Of a stretch of DNA of 64,000 nucleotides, positions 53,253 to 61,952 are shown one piece after another. The stretch spans positions 124,001 through 188,000 of the forward strand of contig NZ_JAFUAG010000041.1 in NCBI RefSeq assembly GCF_017464355.1. The letters run 5' to 3'. The notes under the pieces are model-generated. The model saw only the letters and a program-made list of their open reading frames with translations. It did no database searches and was not told the DNA's origin. Source of the stretch: Ruminococcus sp. GTDB lineage: Bacteria; Bacillota; Clostridia; Oscillospirales; Ruminococcaceae. The first letter of the stretch is position 1. Each line of letters opens with the position of its first letter. Position numbers and translations under genes: made by a program.

Positions 53253-53680
53253 TTACTTATAATAGTCCTTCACACCTATCCCGATAGTTTCCCGTCGTTC
53301 ATCGTAGTTTTCACGGTATATGCCCACGCTTATTGCAATGTATCCGCGGGAATCCTCTTCGCTGTCATCTATATCAGAACCGTTATGTTCAGCCAGAAGT
53401 TCCATAAGCTCGTCTGAATCTGTCTGAAATGCCTTTACACCATATATCTCGGGCTGTATCTCACCCTCTGGGCCGCCGAGAAATTCGATGTATTCAACAG
53501 TGCCGTCATCATCGGAAAAGTCAACAGTTGGTTCATCATAGTAGTAGCAGCGTGACTCATCAAAGGTCCACCCTCACCCAGTACCGCTTCGACATCAGCC
53601 TTTGTCATTCCAAGCTTTATCTCTTGATCCTCTGAAACTATTTTTTCCAGAGGAAATAATATCGATCTTATACAAAACAT
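53253..53680 (-). pseudogene. Small acidic protein gene with a one-base frameshift, unknown function
   Basis: From ATG 53680 the frame encodes MFCIRSILFPLEKIVSED and KLGMTKADVEAVLGEG, the latter like the SmpA/BamE-type opening. Near 53570-53578 (a G-rich spot on the minus strand) the frame breaks; the other frame continues TFDESRCYYYDEPTVDFSDD, later EYIEFLGGPEGEI, and stops at 53253. One added base restores a 142-residue protein. The ribosome site AAGGAG touches the ATG, so the true start is uncertain. Mutation or sequence error are both possible. Confidence 0.6.
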
Positions 53681-53746
53681 CTCCTTATGGTAAATTGTTG
53701 TCAGTCTTATGATATAGAAAATATCATAGTGCGAGCGTAATTGCAA

Positions 53747-53778
53747 GACGCTCCCTGTGATTATCATCAGGGAGCGTC
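53747..53778. terminator. Terminator after the ABC-2 operon
   Basis: GACGCTCCCTG and CAGGGAGCGTC around a 10-base loop, 8 bases after the stop of the minus-strand membrane protein gene. T-run weak. Confidence 0.65.
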
Positions 53779-53785
53779 CTGCGGG

Positions 53786-54406
53786 TCATTTTCTTATTTT
53801 TCTCCACAAAAGGGCGGCGAAGACCAATATTGCAGCAGCTGCCGCAAGCCAGAGGTTTACTTTTGTGCCGCCGTCGGTGAACGTGAAAAGGTCAAACTTT
53901 TTTAGTTTGTTGTGCAAAAGCATATTCAAAACAAAATACGAAGCCGAGACCATGTAGCCGATTATAGAGCTGTCTCCCAAAGCTGAGGCAAACGTACCCA
54001 GTGCCCCCAATGTCAATGCACTTATCAGCGCCGAGGCGAAGACCCTTGCTGTAACCTGTGAACCGCTGTGATACATATGAAGTGACAGCCCGCCCACAAG
54101 CAGGGCTATTATGACAGCTGATAAAAGTATGCGCAGTAAGCATACCAGTGTGTGGCTTATCTTCTTTGACCTCACTACATCGTAAATGCTCTCGTTCTGC
54201 TCGGGCATGAAAACGGGTGTCATGAGTATTATGCCTAATATAGGTGCCAGCATCTCCAGGGGGATAGCGGCCAGCCTTTCGTCAAGTCCCGAGAACCCGA
54301 AAACTACAGGCGATACCAACAGCAAACCAATGGCCGCCAGATAGTGTATGATAAAATTATGCTTTGCGTCTGAAAAGACCACCTTTGCCAAACAGCCTGA
54401 TGCCAT
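53786..54406 (-). CDS. Small membrane protein of the ABC-2 exporter operon
   Basis: 206 residues (start uncertain) with about six membrane helices. The frame overlaps the preceding permease gene by 50 bases and the ATG at 54406 has no clear ribosome site, so translation may begin later, for example at a GTG near 54381. It looks like a second, shorter permease or accessory subunit for the ABC system encoded upstream; no family recognised. LEMLAPILGIILMTPVFMPEQNESIYDVV resembles ABC-2 type loops. Confidence 0.7.
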   Translation of the reverse strand: MASGCLAKVVFSDAKHNFIIHYLAAIGLLLVSPVVFGFSGLDERLAAIPLEMLAPILGIILMTPVFMPEQNESIYDVVRSKKISHTLVCLLRILLSAVIIALLVGGLSLHMYHSGSQVTARVFASALISALTLGALGTFASALGDSSIIGYMVSASYFVLNMLLHNKLKKFDLFTFTDGGTKVNLWLAAAAAILVFAALLWRKIRK

Positions 54407-55607
54407 TGAATCTACCTCCTCTTTTCAGATGATATATATAAGAAGCTGCCAGTACCAGCACCAATGCCAGCACTATATAGAAAATGCGGTTGAATACGAA
54501 ATCATTGTAGGTGGCCATGAACTCGCTGCGGCCGTAGAGGGTGTTGTGGCGGCAGATCAGACAGAACTTGGTTATATTACCGCTAAGCTCGTCACCGCCT
54601 GACATAAGGCTCAGGAAAGCCCAGGACCCCTGAGCAGCCACTGCAACACCCGCTGAGAAAAACTCCGTTAAAAACATACCTACAGCGGTAACGGCCATAA
54701 GTTCGGGCAGCAGCCAGAAAGTTGTGGTGGTGAACATATAGTGCATTTTAAGGGGTTCATCGCCGTAAACTTCGCCTGCCTGGATCGCAGCGGCTATCAT
54801 CGTCAGGAATACGGGTATGAACATCATAGCCACAAGGGCGCCGTATCTTATGAATGTGAGTTTCAGCGAGGAAATGTTTCTTGAATAAACAAGCTCGGTC
54901 ATGCCGCGTCTTCTGTCAGCTGCGGTCAGTGCAGCTGCTGCAAACACGGGTGTAAGGGCAAGAGAGATCCCTGTGTAGTCAGAGAAGAGCCGTGCCAGCG
55001 AACCTGTTACAGTGTCCTCGGTTATGGAGTCTTCGTATTCCCTGACAGCATCATCGTAGGTCATGGGAACAAGGGAATAGCGTGAAGCCAGCGTTTCGAC
55101 CTTGTAAGCCGAACCGCCCCCCAGGATATCATCTATATCCGCCATTATCTCCTTGTATCTTTCATAGGTCATGTTTTTGTCAATGTTCACGCTTTCAAAT
55201 TTATACCCCGGGAACGTTGAAAATCCGTGTTCCATATAGTAGACCTCAGCGGAGTCTATCTGCTTCAGGATCTCGTCGTGATCCCATGCGGTTATCTCAG
55301 TGACATATTCTTCGACCTTATCTCTGTCTTCCTTATCAAGGCTGACAGCTTTGTAAAAGCCGTAAGGGTAGCAGACATATCGGTTTGAAGCAAAATCGCT
55401 CATCAGTGAGGCCGAAGCGCCCTCCATGATAAGTTCGGGATCTTCCCGGACCATGTAACCGTAGTCACTGCCGTCTTTGGCAGGCTTGCCGATAGGGTAT
55501 TTTGCCTCTGAATAATAGTTTTCTGCGAACATGATGACGACCAGTATGCAGTATATCCAGAAAGTCAGCGATAACAGTATCTTTTTGCATTCTTTCTTAA
55601 ACAGCAT
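54357..55607 (-). CDS. ABC-2 type permease
   Basis: 416 residues. N-terminal helix (ILLSLTFWIYCILVVIMF), a long extracellular domain to about 200, then six helices, with RRGMTELVYSRNISSLKLTFIRYGALVAMM typical of ABC-2 permeases. Stop of the ATPase gene and this start touch at 55607. Confidence 0.87.
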   Translation of the reverse strand: MLFKKECKKILLSLTFWIYCILVVIMFAENYYSEAKYPIGKPAKDGSDYGYMVREDPELIMEGASASLMSDFASNRYVCYPYGFYKAVSLDKEDRDKVEEYVTEITAWDHDEILKQIDSAEVYYMEHGFSTFPGYKFESVNIDKNMTYERYKEIMADIDDILGGGSAYKVETLASRYSLVPMTYDDAVREYEDSITEDTVTGSLARLFSDYTGISLALTPVFAAAALTAADRRRGMTELVYSRNISSLKLTFIRYGALVAMMFIPVFLTMIAAAIQAGEVYGDEPLKMHYMFTTTTFWLLPELMAVTAVGMFLTEFFSAGVAVAAQGSWAFLSLMSGGDELSGNITKFCLICRHNTLYGRSEFMATYNDFVFNRIFYIVLALVLVLAASYIYHLKRGGRFNGIRLFGKGGLFRRKA

Positions 55608-56503
55608 TATTCCTCACCGCCTTTCAGTTCACAGCCGCAGCTGTGCAGGCAGTACATATATGCGTCTTCAAGGTCGGGGTCGGTCAGCACCGTATTGGGC
55701 AGGTCGGGTTCAGCCTCTGATACCAGCCTGACAGTTGTGTACTCATTCTGCGTGAGAATACCTGTTACTATATATTCACGCTTTATCTGGTCGATGAACC
55801 TCTTTTCCACGTTCGCACAGTAGATGTGTCCCCTGGCATTTGCCAGCAGCTGTGATACAGTGCCGTGCCAGAGTATCCTGCCCGAATCCATGATAGCTAC
55901 CTGTTCGCAGGAAGCTTCTATATCAGCGACAATGTGGGTGGAAAGAATTACTATCCTGTCTTCTGCGACCTCGCAGAGAAGATTGCGGAAACGTATCCTT
56001 TCTTCGGGGTCAAGGCCTGCGGTGGGCTCATCTACTATGAGTACCTTGGGGTCGTGTATCAGTGCCTGTGCGATACCCAGACGTCTTTTCATACCGCCTG
56101 AAAGCTGCTTGACTTTTTTGCGGCGGTGTTCCTGGAGATTGACCTTTCTAAGCAGGCTGTCAACACGCTTTTTCCTCACATCCTTCGGTATGCCCGAGAG
56201 TGCGCCGAGATAGTCCAGCGCCTCGTCTGTTCTCATGTTGGGGTACATTGAAAAATCCTGGGGCAGATAGCCTGTCATCGCCCTTATCTCCCTTTCCTTT
56301 TCGATAGGTACACCGCATACGGTTATCTTGCCGTTTTTCTTTTTGTGGATAGCGGCCAGGGTCTTCATAAGGGTGGTCTTGCCTGCACCGTTCCTGCCAA
56401 GCAGCCCGAACATTCCCTTTTCTATAGTAAGGTCGATATCGTACAGTGCCTGCTTTCTGCCGTAGTACTTATTCATTTTTCTGATAATTATGCTGTTGTC
56501 CAT
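55607..56503 (-). CDS. ABC transporter ATP-binding protein
   Basis: 298 residues. Walker A LLGRNGAGKTTLMKTL, Q-loop YLPQDFSMYP, signature LSGGMKRRLGIAQAL, Walker B VLIVDEPTAGLDPEE, switch STHIVAD. A C-terminal regulatory stretch of about 80 residues follows. GGAGGAGACATT precedes ATG. It lies downstream of the OmpR-type two-component genes, separated by a terminator. Confidence 0.92.
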   Translation of the reverse strand: MDNSIIIRKMNKYYGRKQALYDIDLTIEKGMFGLLGRNGAGKTTLMKTLAAIHKKKNGKITVCGVPIEKEREIRAMTGYLPQDFSMYPNMRTDEALDYLGALSGIPKDVRKKRVDSLLRKVNLQEHRRKKVKQLSGGMKRRLGIAQALIHDPKVLIVDEPTAGLDPEERIRFRNLLCEVAEDRIVILSTHIVADIEASCEQVAIMDSGRILWHGTVSQLLANARGHIYCANVEKRFIDQIKREYIVTGILTQNEYTTVRLVSEAEPDLPNTVLTDPDLEDAYMYCLHSCGCELKGGEE

Positions 56504-56530
56504 AATGTCTCCTCCTCAGTGATAATAAAA

Positions 56531-56567
56531 AATAATGACATGATGCTTTCCTTATCATGTCATTATT
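56531..56567 (-). terminator. Terminator between two-component and ABC genes
   Basis: AATAATGACATGAT (56531-56544) and ATCATGTCATTATT (56554-56567), a perfect 14-pair stem; on the minus strand TTTTTTATTATC follows. Confidence 0.75.
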
Positions 56568-56581
56568 ATAAAATGTAATTA

Positions 56582-57739
56582 TCAACTATTTATCTGTTTT
56601 TCAGATTTTTTTACAGAAAACTTTGCAGTGACTTTTCCGCCACCCTTTTCATTGTTCTCTATGGTGATATCTCCGCCGTTCTTTCGGCAGAGCAGCTTGC
56701 AGATATACAGCCCCAGACCGAAATGCTCCTTATCGTTGTTGTTGTCTGAACGGTAAAAGGGCTGCCAGGCTTTGCGCAGAGCTTCCTTGGAAAAACCTTT
56801 GCCGTCATCTGAAACGACGATCTCCATACTCTCCTCGCTGACCGCTGCACTGCAGGCCACAGAGCTTTCCGCATACCTGAGAGCATTTGACACCAGGTTT
56901 AGGAACACCTGCATAACAAGCTCGATATCGGTGAAGACCACCATATCCTTGTCGCCCTCAGCGGCAAAGGAAAAGCTTACGCCGCCGCAGAGCAGCCTGC
57001 CGTTTTCCTCCAGCTGAGAACATATCCTGCCAAATCCAATACCGCTTACTTCGGGTATTATATCCTCCAGCTTGTGCAGGCTGCTCATCTTCTCGGTGTA
57101 GCTGCCGAGCCTGTCTATCTGCCCTGACATCTTTGAAAGGATCTCTGCCTGCTTTTCGGGACTTATCTTTCCGTCAAACTGCTTGATAAGCTCCATATAA
57201 CCTTTAAGCACTGTTATAGGCGTTCGCAGGTCGTGAGAAAAGGCTGAGTTCAGCCGCTTGCGTTCCTCCAGAGATTTCCACAGCTGATAGTTGCTGTCAT
57301 ACAGATTTTTCCGCATTTCCTCGAAAGAGCCGCAAAGCGCCCCAAGCTCGTTGCCAAGGTCACACTCCACCGTGAAATCCAGGTCATCGTCCAGTATACG
57401 TTCAGCCGCCTTTGTCAGGGTGTCAACAGGCTTTTTGATCTCCCTGCGGTAAAAGAACATGACTGCGCCGCACAGGCAGCACCCTGTCCACAGAGGTATC
57501 AGCGCCAGCCTTGCATAGCGGAATATGTAGTACAGCCACAGGTCATCAGGCTTATCATTTGACTCCATTATCAGCATTGTTACTTCATCGTAGCGATAAA
57601 AACGCTCGTTTTCCGCCCTGTACCAGTCCTGAAGATATATGGACAGCCATTCTATCAGGAAACAGCCTATAACGCAGAGTATCAGGCAGGGAATCAGGTA
57701 CTTTATCAATGCAAAACGCAGACTTTTTACTTTATCCAT
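56582..57739 (-). CDS. Sensor histidine kinase (HisKA type)
   Basis: 385 residues. Two membrane helices (about 12-34 and 72-96) flank a short extracellular loop; HAMP domain, phosphoacceptor His in NSAFSHDLRTPITVLKGYMEL, then LVSNALRYAES, VSDDGKGF and HFGLGLYICKLLCRKNGG. Overlaps the regulator gene by 13 bases. Probably controls the adjacent ABC-2 exporter. Confidence 0.93.
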   Translation of the reverse strand: MDKVKSLRFALIKYLIPCLILCVIGCFLIEWLSIYLQDWYRAENERFYRYDEVTMLIMESNDKPDDLWLYYIFRYARLALIPLWTGCCLCGAVMFFYRREIKKPVDTLTKAAERILDDDLDFTVECDLGNELGALCGSFEEMRKNLYDSNYQLWKSLEERKRLNSAFSHDLRTPITVLKGYMELIKQFDGKISPEKQAEILSKMSGQIDRLGSYTEKMSSLHKLEDIIPEVSGIGFGRICSQLEENGRLLCGGVSFSFAAEGDKDMVVFTDIELVMQVFLNLVSNALRYAESSVACSAAVSEESMEIVVSDDGKGFSKEALRKAWQPFYRSDNNNDKEHFGLGLYICKLLCRKNGGDITIENNEKGGGKVTAKFSVKKSEKQINS

Positions 57740-58398
57740 TTGTACCCCATTCCCCAGACGGTGCCCAAATGGCCGTCCTCATCGAATTTGCCCAGCTTCG
57801 CCCTAAGCCTGCGGATATGTTCCGCTATTACCGAGCTGTCGCCCTCGGCGTCAAAGCCCCAGATCTTCTCGTATATCCTTTCCTTATCAAAAACCTGCCC
57901 TGCGTTGAGGGTAAGCAGTTCGATGATAGCGTATTCCTTCTTGGTAAGGTCAAGGGGTTCGTCCTTGCAGGATACTGTCTTCTCGGTGTAGTTGACGACC
58001 GTGTCCCCGAAGAACTTCACATTTGAGACGGAGGCATTGCGGTGGTCACGGCGAATGTGTGCTGCTATCCTTGCACCCAGTTCATCAAGGGAAAAGGGCT
58101 TGAGGATATAGTCATCGCCCCCTGCGGCAAAGCCTTGTATCTTGTCCTCGTCCTCTATCCTGGCGGTGAGGAAAAGTATGGGGCAGCTGACATGGTCCCT
58201 GACCCTGCTGCACACCTCAAAGCCGTCGGCCTCGGGCATATTTACATCAAGAAGTATCAGGTCGGGGCAGTTTGAAGCCTGTTCGATAGCCTCAGCTCCG
58301 TTATAGGCAGTGTAAACGCAGTAGCCTTTGAGTTCGAGATAGTCTTTCAGCAGGCTGACAACGTCCTTTTCATCGTCTGCCACAAGTATTTTATACAT
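57727..58398 (-). CDS. OmpR/PhoB-type response regulator
   Basis: 223 residues. Receiver: ILVADDEKDVVSLLKDYL, Asp in LILLDVNMPEADG, Lys in DYILKPFS. C-terminal winged helix: LDLTKKEYAIIELLTLNAGQVFDKERIYEKIWG and SVIAEHIRRLRAKLG. ATG 58398 follows AAAAGGACGTGA. Confidence 0.95.
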   Translation of the reverse strand: MYKILVADDEKDVVSLLKDYLELKGYCVYTAYNGAEAIEQASNCPDLILLDVNMPEADGFEVCSRVRDHVSCPILFLTARIEDEDKIQGFAAGGDDYILKPFSLDELGARIAAHIRRDHRNASVSNVKFFGDTVVNYTEKTVSCKDEPLDLTKKEYAIIELLTLNAGQVFDKERIYEKIWGFDAEGDSSVIAEHIRRLRAKLGKFDEDGHLGTVWGMGYKWIK

Positions 58399-58452
58399 AA
58401 GGTCACGTCCTTTTAATGTTGATAGCCTGTTTCAAAAAACAGCACTTATATA

Positions 58453-58481
58453 ATAATACCATATTATAATAAAAATTTCAA
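58453..58481 (-). promoter_or_regulatory. Promoter of the OmpR-type two-component operon
   Basis: Minus-strand TTGAAA (58481-58476) and TATTAT (58458-58453), spacer 17. Confidence 0.65.
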
Positions 58482-58530
58482 CTATTTATAAACTTGCGGC
58501 GGCTGAGGAAAAAATAGTCTTCGTTAACTG

Positions 58531-58559
58531 TTTACTTTTTCTGCGGGATATGCTATAAT
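58531..58559 (+). promoter_or_regulatory. Promoter of the second dockerin gene
   Basis: TTTACT (58531-58536) and TATAAT (58554-58559), spacer 17. Confidence 0.7.
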
Positions 58560-58592
58560 ATCCATATAAACGATCATAGGGGGAATTTCTCA

Positions 58593-59603
58593 ATGAAGAT
58601 AAAGAATATAACGGCAGCACTTACAGCGGTCTCGCTTATTTTCGGGAACGCTTTTATGATAGCAAATGCTGACCTCGGCAGCAGGATACTCGGTGATATC
58701 AACGGTGACGGCGATATAAATGTGACCGATGTTTCCCTTGTGGCAGCCCATGTTAAAAATATCCGTGGCCTTAAAGAGACTGTCTATGCTGATGTTAATC
58801 AGGACGGCGATGTCAACGTTACCGATATCAACATTATTGCAGCCCATGTAAAGAGCATACGGCCTATCCCCCCTGTTGAGGCCGATACAAGCTCCCTGCC
58901 CGAGAACGACACAAGTTCATCGCTGAACGACAGCACAAGCTCCTCAGCTGAAAATGATACATCAGGTGAAGACTCCGGCTCAACCACCGAAAATGACGAT
59001 ACTTCTTCTGCTGCTCACGTTCATAACTGGGTCGATGTAACTGAAACAAGAGTTATTCATCACGACGCTGAATATGCAACTAGAACTTATTGGGATAAGC
59101 CTTGCTTCTACCATGGCTGTCAAAATTTAACTGATGCACATCTTACTGTTCCTGGTCGTTATGGTGATTGGATGAACTACGGTTGGGAAGAGTCAACTTC
59201 GTATATGGCTCCTACATTTGATATTCTTCTTTGGAAGTATGGTACGCCTAGCAATTTCCCTTCTTATGTACAGCGGTTCCATTCTGCAGAAGAGTGCGAT
59301 AATTTCTTTGGTTTTTCTGGTTCTGTATTATTCTGCAGTACTAACCCTATGACAGGTAGTCATGTACCTGATTTTAATCCTAATACTGATATTATTCTTA
59401 CCTACGACAACTATGATCTTGACAACGATGCATGGAATGACCTTCATGGCAGTGCAGCGTCTTGGGATTTCTGGATGTATAATAATAGTCCTGATGAAGT
59501 ATATCCTGTTTTTCAGGAGCAGATCAAGGTAAGAGATGCCTGGGACGAAACAACTACAGTTGTTGTTGGTCATAAATGTTCCGAATGCGGTGCCGTTGAG
59601 TAA
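58593..59603 (+). CDS. Secreted protein with N-terminal dockerin, Ser/Thr linker and unknown C-terminal module
   Basis: 336 residues. Signal peptide (to about ANA, 27), then a dockerin at the N-terminal side: GDINGDGDINVTDVS and ADVNQDGDVNVTDIN, each with AAHVK. A linker of Ser, Thr, Asp and Glu (about 95-142) follows, then a His/Cys/Trp-rich module from HVHNWVDVTETRVIHHDAEY to VVGHKCSECGAVE with no recognised catalytic motif. From about 59030 the codons become T-ending and AT-rich, unlike the first third and the neighbours, which suggests that the module was acquired. The flank pattern VHNW...HHDAEY and GHKCSECGA resembles repeat modules on gut Firmicute surface proteins. Confidence 0.85.
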   Translation: MKIKNITAALTAVSLIFGNAFMIANADLGSRILGDINGDGDINVTDVSLVAAHVKNIRGLKETVYADVNQDGDVNVTDINIIAAHVKSIRPIPPVEADTSSLPENDTSSSLNDSTSSSAENDTSGEDSGSTTENDDTSSAAHVHNWVDVTETRVIHHDAEYATRTYWDKPCFYHGCQNLTDAHLTVPGRYGDWMNYGWEESTSYMAPTFDILLWKYGTPSNFPSYVQRFHSAEECDNFFGFSGSVLFCSTNPMTGSHVPDFNPNTDIILTYDNYDLDNDAWNDLHGSAASWDFWMYNNSPDEVYPVFQEQIKVRDAWDETTTVVVGHKCSECGAVE

Positions 59604-59620
59604 ACAAACGGGTAATGTTA

Positions 59621-59648
59621 AAGTCCCTGACGATGGTCGGGGGCTTTT
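59621..59648 (+). terminator. Terminator after second dockerin gene
   Basis: AGTCCCTGAC and GTCGGGGGCT pair with two G-U pairs, then TTTTTCTC. Confidence 0.7.
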
Positions 59649-59829
59649 TCTCATCTCAGGTGACTTCGGTCATTCCCGTTTATGGCAAGATTACTTTCGT
59701 TGGTCGGCGTTTATCATACCGACTTCCTGCCTATGCTGTAAACATCGATTTCGATATCAGTTATATGTGAAAGTCTGCGTACCGCCTGACCTTGCTTTTA
59801 AAAAAACTAAAAAAAATTGAAAAAAGGGG

Positions 59830-59858
59830 TTGACAAATGAGAAGTAATGTGCTATAAT
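59830..59858 (+). promoter_or_regulatory. Promoter of tRNA-Ser
   Basis: TTGACA (59830-59835) and TATAAT (59853-59858), spacer 17. Confidence 0.85.
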
Positions 59859-59894
59859 AATTAAGCTGTGAGAAACACAGAGAATAAAAACCGT

Positions 59895-59987
59895 GGAGAA
59901 GTCGCCTAGCCCGGTTTATGGCGCACGACTGGAACTCGTGTATGGGTTAATAGCTCATCGAGGGTTCGAATCCCTCCTTCTCCGCCA
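59895..59987 (+). tRNA. tRNA-Ser (anticodon GGA)
   Basis: Acceptor arms GGAGAAG and CTTCTCC with discriminator G and encoded CCA; anticodon stem CACGA/TCGTG with loop CTGGAAC giving GGA; long variable arm and T-arm GAGGGTTCGAATCCCTC. A typical class II tRNA. Confidence 0.96.
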
Positions 59988-59997
59988 ATAAGAATTG

Positions 59998-60035
59998 TGC
60001 GATATTGCGTTAATAACGTGATATCGCATTTTTTT
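59998..60035 (+). terminator. Terminator after tRNA-Ser
   Basis: TGCGATAT...CGTT and AACG...ATATCGCA pair, followed by seven T. Confidence 0.85.
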
Positions 60036-60072
60036 GTACTGTCAGCTCCCGATCTATTATCTTTTGGTTTTC

Positions 60073-60170
60073 TCCCAATTTTGAAGTGTATTGCTGATGA
60101 TACAGAATGGCTTTTTTCGTATTGTTTCCCCCGCCTTCGGCGGGGGAAACAATACACAACCAAATTGGGA
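60073..60170 (-). repeat. Long-form dispersed palindromic element, copy L4 (inverted)
   Basis: Read on the minus strand it begins CCCAATTTGGTTGTGTATTG and ends CAAAATTGGGAGA. The inner hairpin is the most regular of all copies: CCCCCGCC-GAA-GGCGGGGG with flanking TATTGTTT/AAACAATA; on the plus strand its loop is a stable C(TTCG)G. It lies between the tRNA-Ser terminator and the metallophosphoesterase promoter. Confidence 0.9.
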
Positions 60171-60231
60171 TTTGGTTTTTTGATCTGGCTGTGAAGTATC
60201 GGCAATTCACATCTAAATTGAGATATCATTA

Positions 60232-60260
60232 TTGACAAAATCATATCGCTGTAGTATAAT
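60232..60260 (+). promoter_or_regulatory. Promoter of the metallophosphoesterase gene
   Basis: TTGACA (60232-60237) and TATAAT (60255-60260), spacer 17. Confidence 0.85.
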
Positions 60261-60307
60261 TTAGAAAAGATATTGTCGCAAAAAGGGAGATATGGAGGGG
60301 TAATACA

Positions 60308-61402
60308 ATGTGGATGATCTTGTTCGGGGGAATGTTCATAGCCGCACTGTTGGGTGTGTTCTATCTCATCACACGCTTCCACAGGTTCGGCTTTATGCAG
60401 AGGTTCAGCGAGAAGCACCGCGGGCTTTCCTGGGTGCTGTCGGCTTTGCCTGTGGGAGCTGTATTCCTGTTCAACATCATCAATGTCTATGCTTCTATCG
60501 TGGTGCTGCTTCACCTCATGCTTATCTGGGCTGTCTGTGACCTCGTTGCATTTATCCACCGCAAGCGTACCCACAGCGGCGGCAGCCGTTACACTGCGGG
60601 AGGTGTGGCGCTCATAGTCACAGCTGTTTACATGGGCGCAGGCTGGTTCTTTGCTCACCATGTTTTCAGGACAGATTACAGTTTTAAAACAGACAAGGAC
60701 CTCGGCACTAATAAATTGCGTGTGGCGCAGTTTGCAGATTCTCACCTGGGCATAACCCTTGATGGTGAAAAGTTTGCCGAACAGATGAAGCGCATTCAGG
60801 CCGAAGACCCCGATGTGGTCGTGCTGGTAGGGGACTTTGTAGATGATGACAGCGACAAGGCCGATATGATACGCGCCTGTCAGGCCATGGGCGAGCTTGA
60901 TGTGAAATACGGTGTCTATTACGTTGACGGCAACCACGACAGGGGCTACGGTAACTACCGCAATTTCACCATTGATGAATTGTATACCGAGCTTGAAAAG
61001 AACAGCGTCACCGTACTTAAGGACGAAACTGTCCTCATAGACAATAAATTCTACCTTGTGGGCAGAAACGACAAGACCGACCTTGAACGCAAGCCCATAG
61101 CCGACCTTTGCGCCGACCTTGACCCCACAAAGTACACCATCGTCCTTGACCACCAGCCCAACGATTATGCTGCCGAGGCCGTAGCGTCACCCGACCTGGT
61201 GCTGTCAGGTCACACTCACGGCGGACATATTTTCCCCGCAGGCTTCCTGGGGCTGGCCATGGGCGCCAATGACCGTGTATACGGAACAGAAGTCCGCGGC
61301 GACACCACGTTTCTTGTTACCTCGGGTATCTCGGGCTGGGCTATACCTTTCAAGACGGGCTGCATATCCGAATATGTCATTATAGATATCTATGACAAAT
61401 AA
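60308..61402 (+). CDS. Membrane-anchored metallophosphoesterase
   Basis: 364 residues. Three or four N-terminal membrane helices (to about 125), then a calcineurin-like phosphoesterase domain with the metal-binding blocks FADSHLG, VGDFVDD, GNHDRG, LDHQP and SGHTHGGH. Similar to YkuE/YaeI-type proteins that act on phospholipid headgroups, but the substrate is not known. GGAGGGGTAATACA precedes ATG. Confidence 0.9.
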   Translation: MWMILFGGMFIAALLGVFYLITRFHRFGFMQRFSEKHRGLSWVLSALPVGAVFLFNIINVYASIVVLLHLMLIWAVCDLVAFIHRKRTHSGGSRYTAGGVALIVTAVYMGAGWFFAHHVFRTDYSFKTDKDLGTNKLRVAQFADSHLGITLDGEKFAEQMKRIQAEDPDVVVLVGDFVDDDSDKADMIRACQAMGELDVKYGVYYVDGNHDRGYGNYRNFTIDELYTELEKNSVTVLKDETVLIDNKFYLVGRNDKTDLERKPIADLCADLDPTKYTIVLDHQPNDYAAEAVASPDLVLSGHTHGGHIFPAGFLGLAMGANDRVYGTEVRGDTTFLVTSGISGWAIPFKTGCISEYVIIDIYDK

Positions 61403-61438
61403 GTCGGGCATACATGAGAAATAGAAAGAGGGACACAT

Positions 61439-61816
61439 ATGAGTTTTGAACGTAAACAGATAAACGACCTTATAACAGGTACAGCGCTTTGTGCCGAACT
61501 TCCTGCCGCCTGTGAAGGCGACCGCAGATTTGTGCTTATTATACCCTATGTTATAAACGAACAGGGAACTAAGGATATTCCCGATAAGATACTTGATGAA
61601 GCCAAGTATGAAAGCACACTGTTCTGTCTGCGTGATTATGAGTACCCCGCTGATTACATTGCCAATGACTTTGAGGTCAGTGACAAAGATGTTATCCGCC
61701 TCAGGGACGAGGGCGAGATAAAAGGTATCTCAGCTTTGCAGGATATGCTCGCTGAGTTCGTATCTGATTTCTCCATTTTCGTGCCTTCCTGGGAAACTGA
61801 TGATATATTGTATTAA
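61439..61816 (+). CDS. Hypothetical protein
   Basis: 125 residues, acidic, no membrane segment and no motif that I recognise. AAAGAGGGACACAT precedes ATG, codon use fits the neighbours and a strong terminator follows 18 bases after the stop, so the gene is probably real. It lies 36 bases after the phosphoesterase gene and is likely cotranscribed. Confidence 0.7.
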   Translation: MSFERKQINDLITGTALCAELPAACEGDRRFVLIIPYVINEQGTKDIPDKILDEAKYESTLFCLRDYEYPADYIANDFEVSDKDVIRLRDEGEIKGISALQDMLAEFVSDFSIFVPSWETDDILY

Positions 61817-61833
61817 GGCTGAATATAACATTT

Positions 61834-61868
61834 GCCCCGAAACGTCTTACAGCGCTTCGGGGCTTTTT
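61834..61868 (+). terminator. Terminator after hypothetical gene
   Basis: GCCCCGAAACG (61834-61844) with CGCTTCGGGGC, then TTTTTT. Nearly the same hairpin as at 19888. Confidence 0.9.
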
Positions 61869-61889
61869 TACTTTTGTGAAACTATACAG

Positions 61890-61924
61890 AAAAAAGCCAT
61901 AGCACTTGTGAAAATGCTATGGCT
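61890..61924 (-). terminator. Terminator of purA
   Basis: Minus-strand AGCCATAGCA-ttttcacaag-TGCTATGGCT followed by TTTTT. Confidence 0.9.
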
Positions 61925-61952
61925 CATGTATCATGTTATGGCGACCAAGCTG

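Noticed and set aside
59906-61153. 415-codon minus-strand frame
   Set aside because: It begins in the antisense of tRNA-Ser (giving the well-known spurious GGIRTLDELLTH peptide) and runs through the repeat element and opposite the phosphoesterase.
61834-61868. Terminators at 19888 and 61834 as copies of a mobile element
   Set aside because: They share only the GC-rich stem GCCCCGAA..CGGGGC, common for terminators; flanks differ.
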